From positions 2,418,001-2,482,000 of the forward strand of contig NZ_CP010537.1 in assembly GCF_000832305.1 (NCBI RefSeq): 64,000 nt of DNA, given 5' to 3'. Position numbers and translations under genes: made by a program. Position 1 is the stretch's first letter, and each line of letters begins with the position of its first letter. Below the pieces are notes generated by a model. The model was given only the letters and a program-made list of their open reading frames with translations. It was not told the origin of the DNA and did not search any database. This stretch comes from Cupriavidus basilensis. GTDB taxonomy: Bacteria; Pseudomonadota; Gammaproteobacteria; Burkholderiales; Burkholderiaceae. Below, piece after piece: positions 61,619 to 64,000 of the stretch.

Positions 61619-62221
61619 ATGACGACTCAGAGCCAGCGCAATGCCGCCATTGCCACCACCCTTGCCGAAGTCCGCGCGCTGACCGCGCAGCGCGACATCG
61701 ACCGCGCCACGCTGGCACAGGTCGCCGCGGTACTGCAGAACCTGGCCAGCCGCAAGGACCTGTTCAGCTTTGCGGACTTCCCGCCGCCCAGCGACGGCAC
61801 CACCACCTCCACCCGCTACCGCCTGAGCGAGGAGGGCCAGCTGCCGGCGCTCTACCTCAACGCGATTGTGCCGGGCAAGAAGACGATCCCGCATAACCAC
61901 GACACGTGGGCCGTGATCGTGGCCGTGCAAGGCGATGAGCTCAACCGCGTCTACCGCCGCACCGACGACGGCGGCAGCCCCGGGCAGGCCAGCATCGAAC
62001 TGGAGCGCGAACTGGTGGTGCGCCCGGGCACGCCGATCAGCTTCCTGGCGCAGGACATCCATAGCATCCACGTGGTGGGCGACGCCCCCACGCTGCACTT
62101 CCACCTCTACGGCCGCCCGCTCGAAACCCTGACGGGGCGCATCGGCATCGAGCCGGAAACCGGGCGCATCGTCAACTACAACGCCACCCAGATGAACCGC
62201 AGTGAGAAAGCAGCAGCCTGA
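61619..62221 (+). CDS. Thiol dioxygenase (cysteine dioxygenase-type cupin)
   Basis: 200 aa. Iron-binding His pair in KKTIPHNHDTWAVIVAVQGD and third His in AQDIHSIHVVGD, with a cupin-closing LHFHLYGRPLETLTGRI. The first ~55 residues are helical (NLASRKDLFSFADFPPP), parallel to the N-terminus of the fused protein at 59071-61332. Bacterial members oxidise cysteine, 3-mercaptopropionate or related thiols to sulfinates using Fe(II) and O2; which one cannot be read here. The rhodanese gene follows 49 bp downstream. Confidence 0.88.
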   Translation: MTTQSQRNAAIATTLAEVRALTAQRDIDRATLAQVAAVLQNLASRKDLFSFADFPPPSDGTTTSTRYRLSEEGQLPALYLNAIVPGKKTIPHNHDTWAVIVAVQGDELNRVYRRTDDGGSPGQASIELERELVVRPGTPISFLAQDIHSIHVVGDAPTLHFHLYGRPLETLTGRIGIEPETGRIVNYNATQMNRSEKAAA

Positions 62222-62270
62222 CATTGCGGCCAAGACGACAGCCCCATTCCTTGTTCACGCGGAGCACGCC

Positions 62271-63774
62271 ATGACCCGATCCATCGACGCCGTCGCCTTG
62301 CGCGGCTGGCTTAACGACGGCCAGCCGCTGGCGCTGTTCGACGTGCGCGAGCACGGCCAGTATGGCGAGGGCCATCCCTTCTTCGCCGTGCCGCTGCCCT
62401 ACAGCCGGCTGGAGCTGGACGTGTCCCGCCTGGCGCCGCGCCTGGCCGAGCGCATCGTGCTGCTCGACGACGGCGACGGCGTGGCCGAGCGCGCGGCGCG
62501 GCGGCTGGCGGAACAGGCCTACCGGGACGTCACGCTGCTGGTCGGCGGCGCTCCGGCCTGGGCCGCGGCCGGCTTCACGTTGTTCAAGGGCGTCAACGTG
62601 CCGTCCAAGACGTTTGGCGAACTGGTGGAACACCTGCAGGAAACGCCGCGCCTGAGCGCCGCGGAACTGGTGGCGCGCCGCGACAGCGGCGAGCCGCTGC
62701 TGCTGGTGGACGGCCGCACCTTCGAAGAACACCAGAAGATGACCATCCCCTGCGCGCACAGCCTGCCCAACGGCGAGCTGGCCCTGCGCCTGGCGACGCT
62801 GCTGCCGGATGCGCAGACCACCGTGGTGGTGCACTGCGCCGGGCGCACGCGCAGCATCATCGGCGCGCAGACGCTGCGCAACCTTGGCCTGCCCAATCCC
62901 GTGCTGGCGCTGGAGAACGGCACGCAGGGCTGGTACCTGGCCGGCCACGCGCTCGAGCACGGCAGCCAGCGCCGCTACCCGGCGGCCCGCCGGCCAGCGA
63001 GCTGGCCGAGGCGCGCGCTCGCTCGGCCCGGCTGCTGCAGCGCGCCGGCTTGCCCGCGCTGTCGGCCACGCAGGCGCAGCAGTGGCTGGACGACGAGAGC
63101 CGCACCACCTACCTGCTGGATATCCGCACCGCCGAGGAATTCGCGCAAGGCTCGATCGACGGCGCGCGGCACGCACCCGGCGGCCAGCTGGTGCAGGCCA
63201 CCGACCAGTACATCGGCGTGCGCGGCAGCCGCGTGATCGTGTTCGACGACGACGGCGTGCGCGCACCGGTGGTGGCCAGCTGGCTTTACCAGCTGGGCTA
63301 TGAGAGCGCTGTGCTCGCGCACGGCGTCAATGCCGCCATCAAGGCACCCGCGCCGCCGCGCACCCTGCCCGCCCACGCCCTGCCGGTGCTCGACGCCAAC
63401 CTGCTGCGCGCGCTGCACGCCGAGGCGCCCGACGTGCTGCGCATCGACCTGCGCGACAGCGCCGAATACGCGCGCGGCCATGCCGAAGGCGCGGCCTGGT
63501 CGATCCGCCCGCGCCTGCCCGTCACCCTCGAGCGCCTCGGCGCCACCCACGCACCTGGCGGGCAGCAGGGCTGCCCGAAGCGGCCAAGCCATTCGGGCTG
63601 CCGCCGGAAGCGCGTATCGACTACCTGTTTTTCGTGCACGACCGGCACGAGGGCAACAAGGATGCCGCGCGTGCCTACCTGGCCTGGGAAACCGGGTTGA
63701 TTGCACAGTGCGCACCGGATGAGCTGGTGTTGAAGATCGTCATTCGTGCGAGCCGCGCTCATCATTCATGCTAG
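62271..63774 (+). pseudogene. Multi-rhodanese protein, frameshifted and internally deleted
   Basis: Starts MTRSIDAVALRGWLNDGQPL and reads well through two rhodanese units, including VVVHCAGRTRSIIGAQTLRN with an intact active-site Cys. Near 62975-62985 the frame shifts (to SELAEARARSARLLQ), and near 63545-63570 it shifts again (to GLPEAAKPFGLPPE), ending at a TAG at 63772. In unit 4 about 50-60 residues present in the fused paralogue are missing, so this is not only a base-calling error. The first two domains could still be made as a truncated protein. Confidence 0.75.
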
Positions 63775-64000
63775 CGTAGCCTTTTCACGCTCAGCATTCA
63801 TGCGACTGTAGCTTTTCAATGCGAACCAACGTTCCTGTCGGACGTTGCGCAAGCTTTGCGAAGCAACTGCGATTTTGGCGAGTTCGACGTAGTCTCACGA
63901 ATGCTGAGCATCCATGGCCTTGACGTTGCCTTTCAGCAACTGTCGAAAAGCGTACTTACGGAACGAATTCGCTTAGAAATCAAAGTGTTTTGGCAATGTG
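63775..64000. other. Right-edge intergenic region
   Basis: Contains a short imperfect direct repeat (CATTCATGC..., around 63763-63788 and 63797-63821). A frame from ATG 63901 is open to the window end (33 codons), but has no clear ribosome binding site or known motif, so I do not call a gene. Confidence 0.35.

Noticed and set aside
63901..64000. Partial ORF at the right edge
   Set aside because: Only 33 codons visible, no binding site, and an imperfect repeat lies just upstream; cannot be supported.

Overview
The window reads as a stretch of beta-proteobacterial chromosome, most likely from a Burkholderiaceae member close to Cupriavidus. The grounds are the high-GC coding style, several GntR/FCD regulators, two Bug-type tripartite tricarboxylate receptors, a CaiB/BaiF CoA-transferase, a Gram-negative porin, and repeat elements of a kind I associate with this group. 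I had no database, so the genus is an inference. I saw no rRNA, tRNA or CRISPR array.

Layout. 0-4 kb: two GntR/FCD regulators around a ketopantoate-reductase-like gene, then an EamA exporter. 4-7.3 kb: a small accessory patch with a 61-aa orphan gene, a decayed TniQ/TnsD-like transposition gene next to AT-rich direct repeats, an IS5-type remnant, and a patatin-like lipoprotein. 7.6-21 kb: a very large hybrid kinase (pseudokinase, AAA ATPase, GAF, PAS, histidine kinase) convergent with a FixJ-type regulator. Next come an isochorismatase-fold hydrolase, a YtcJ-like amidohydrolase, DoxX, a truncated MFS gene, XapX, a porin and a DUF1275 protein, then a lone receiver protein and a decayed second FixJ-type gene. 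21.5-29.5 kb: an ArgO/ArgP exporter-regulator pair, a second copy of the 61-aa orphan, FrnE-like DsbA, polyphosphate kinase, a DUF4156 lipoprotein, a DUF2975 + HTH pair, and a small gene behind tandem LexA boxes.

29.5-42 kb: LysR regulator, YbfB-type MFS, nitronate monooxygenase and LysE exporter; then a CusR/CusS-type two-component pair divergent from a complete RND tripartite efflux operon (pump, adaptor, NodT outer membrane factor). 42-50.7 kb: a secreted hypothetical, TetR + DUF1348, a flavin reductase, a GntR regulator divergent from a crotonase / Bug receptor / CoA-transferase group, a TPR protein and a DUF6065-like protein. 51-64 kb: an NCS2 purine permease, then a five-gene minus-strand run (ABC amino-acid importer plus a MetC-type PLP lyase), a second Bug receptor, a repeat-rich spacer, and a divergent locus holding two versions of a thiol-dioxygenase + rhodanese system, one fused and one split and decayed.

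How the genes may work together (inference): 52.8-63.8 kb looks like a sulfur-amino-acid region, with import, C-S lysis, thiol oxidation and sulfane-sulfur transfer. The large kinase and FixJ regulator probably control the neighbouring hydrolase/porin cluster. The most interesting leads are the tandem-LexA-box orphan gene at 29.0-29.4 kb, the fused/split thiol-dioxygenase-rhodanese pair at 59-63.8 kb, and the duplicated 61-aa gene with its conserved leader.
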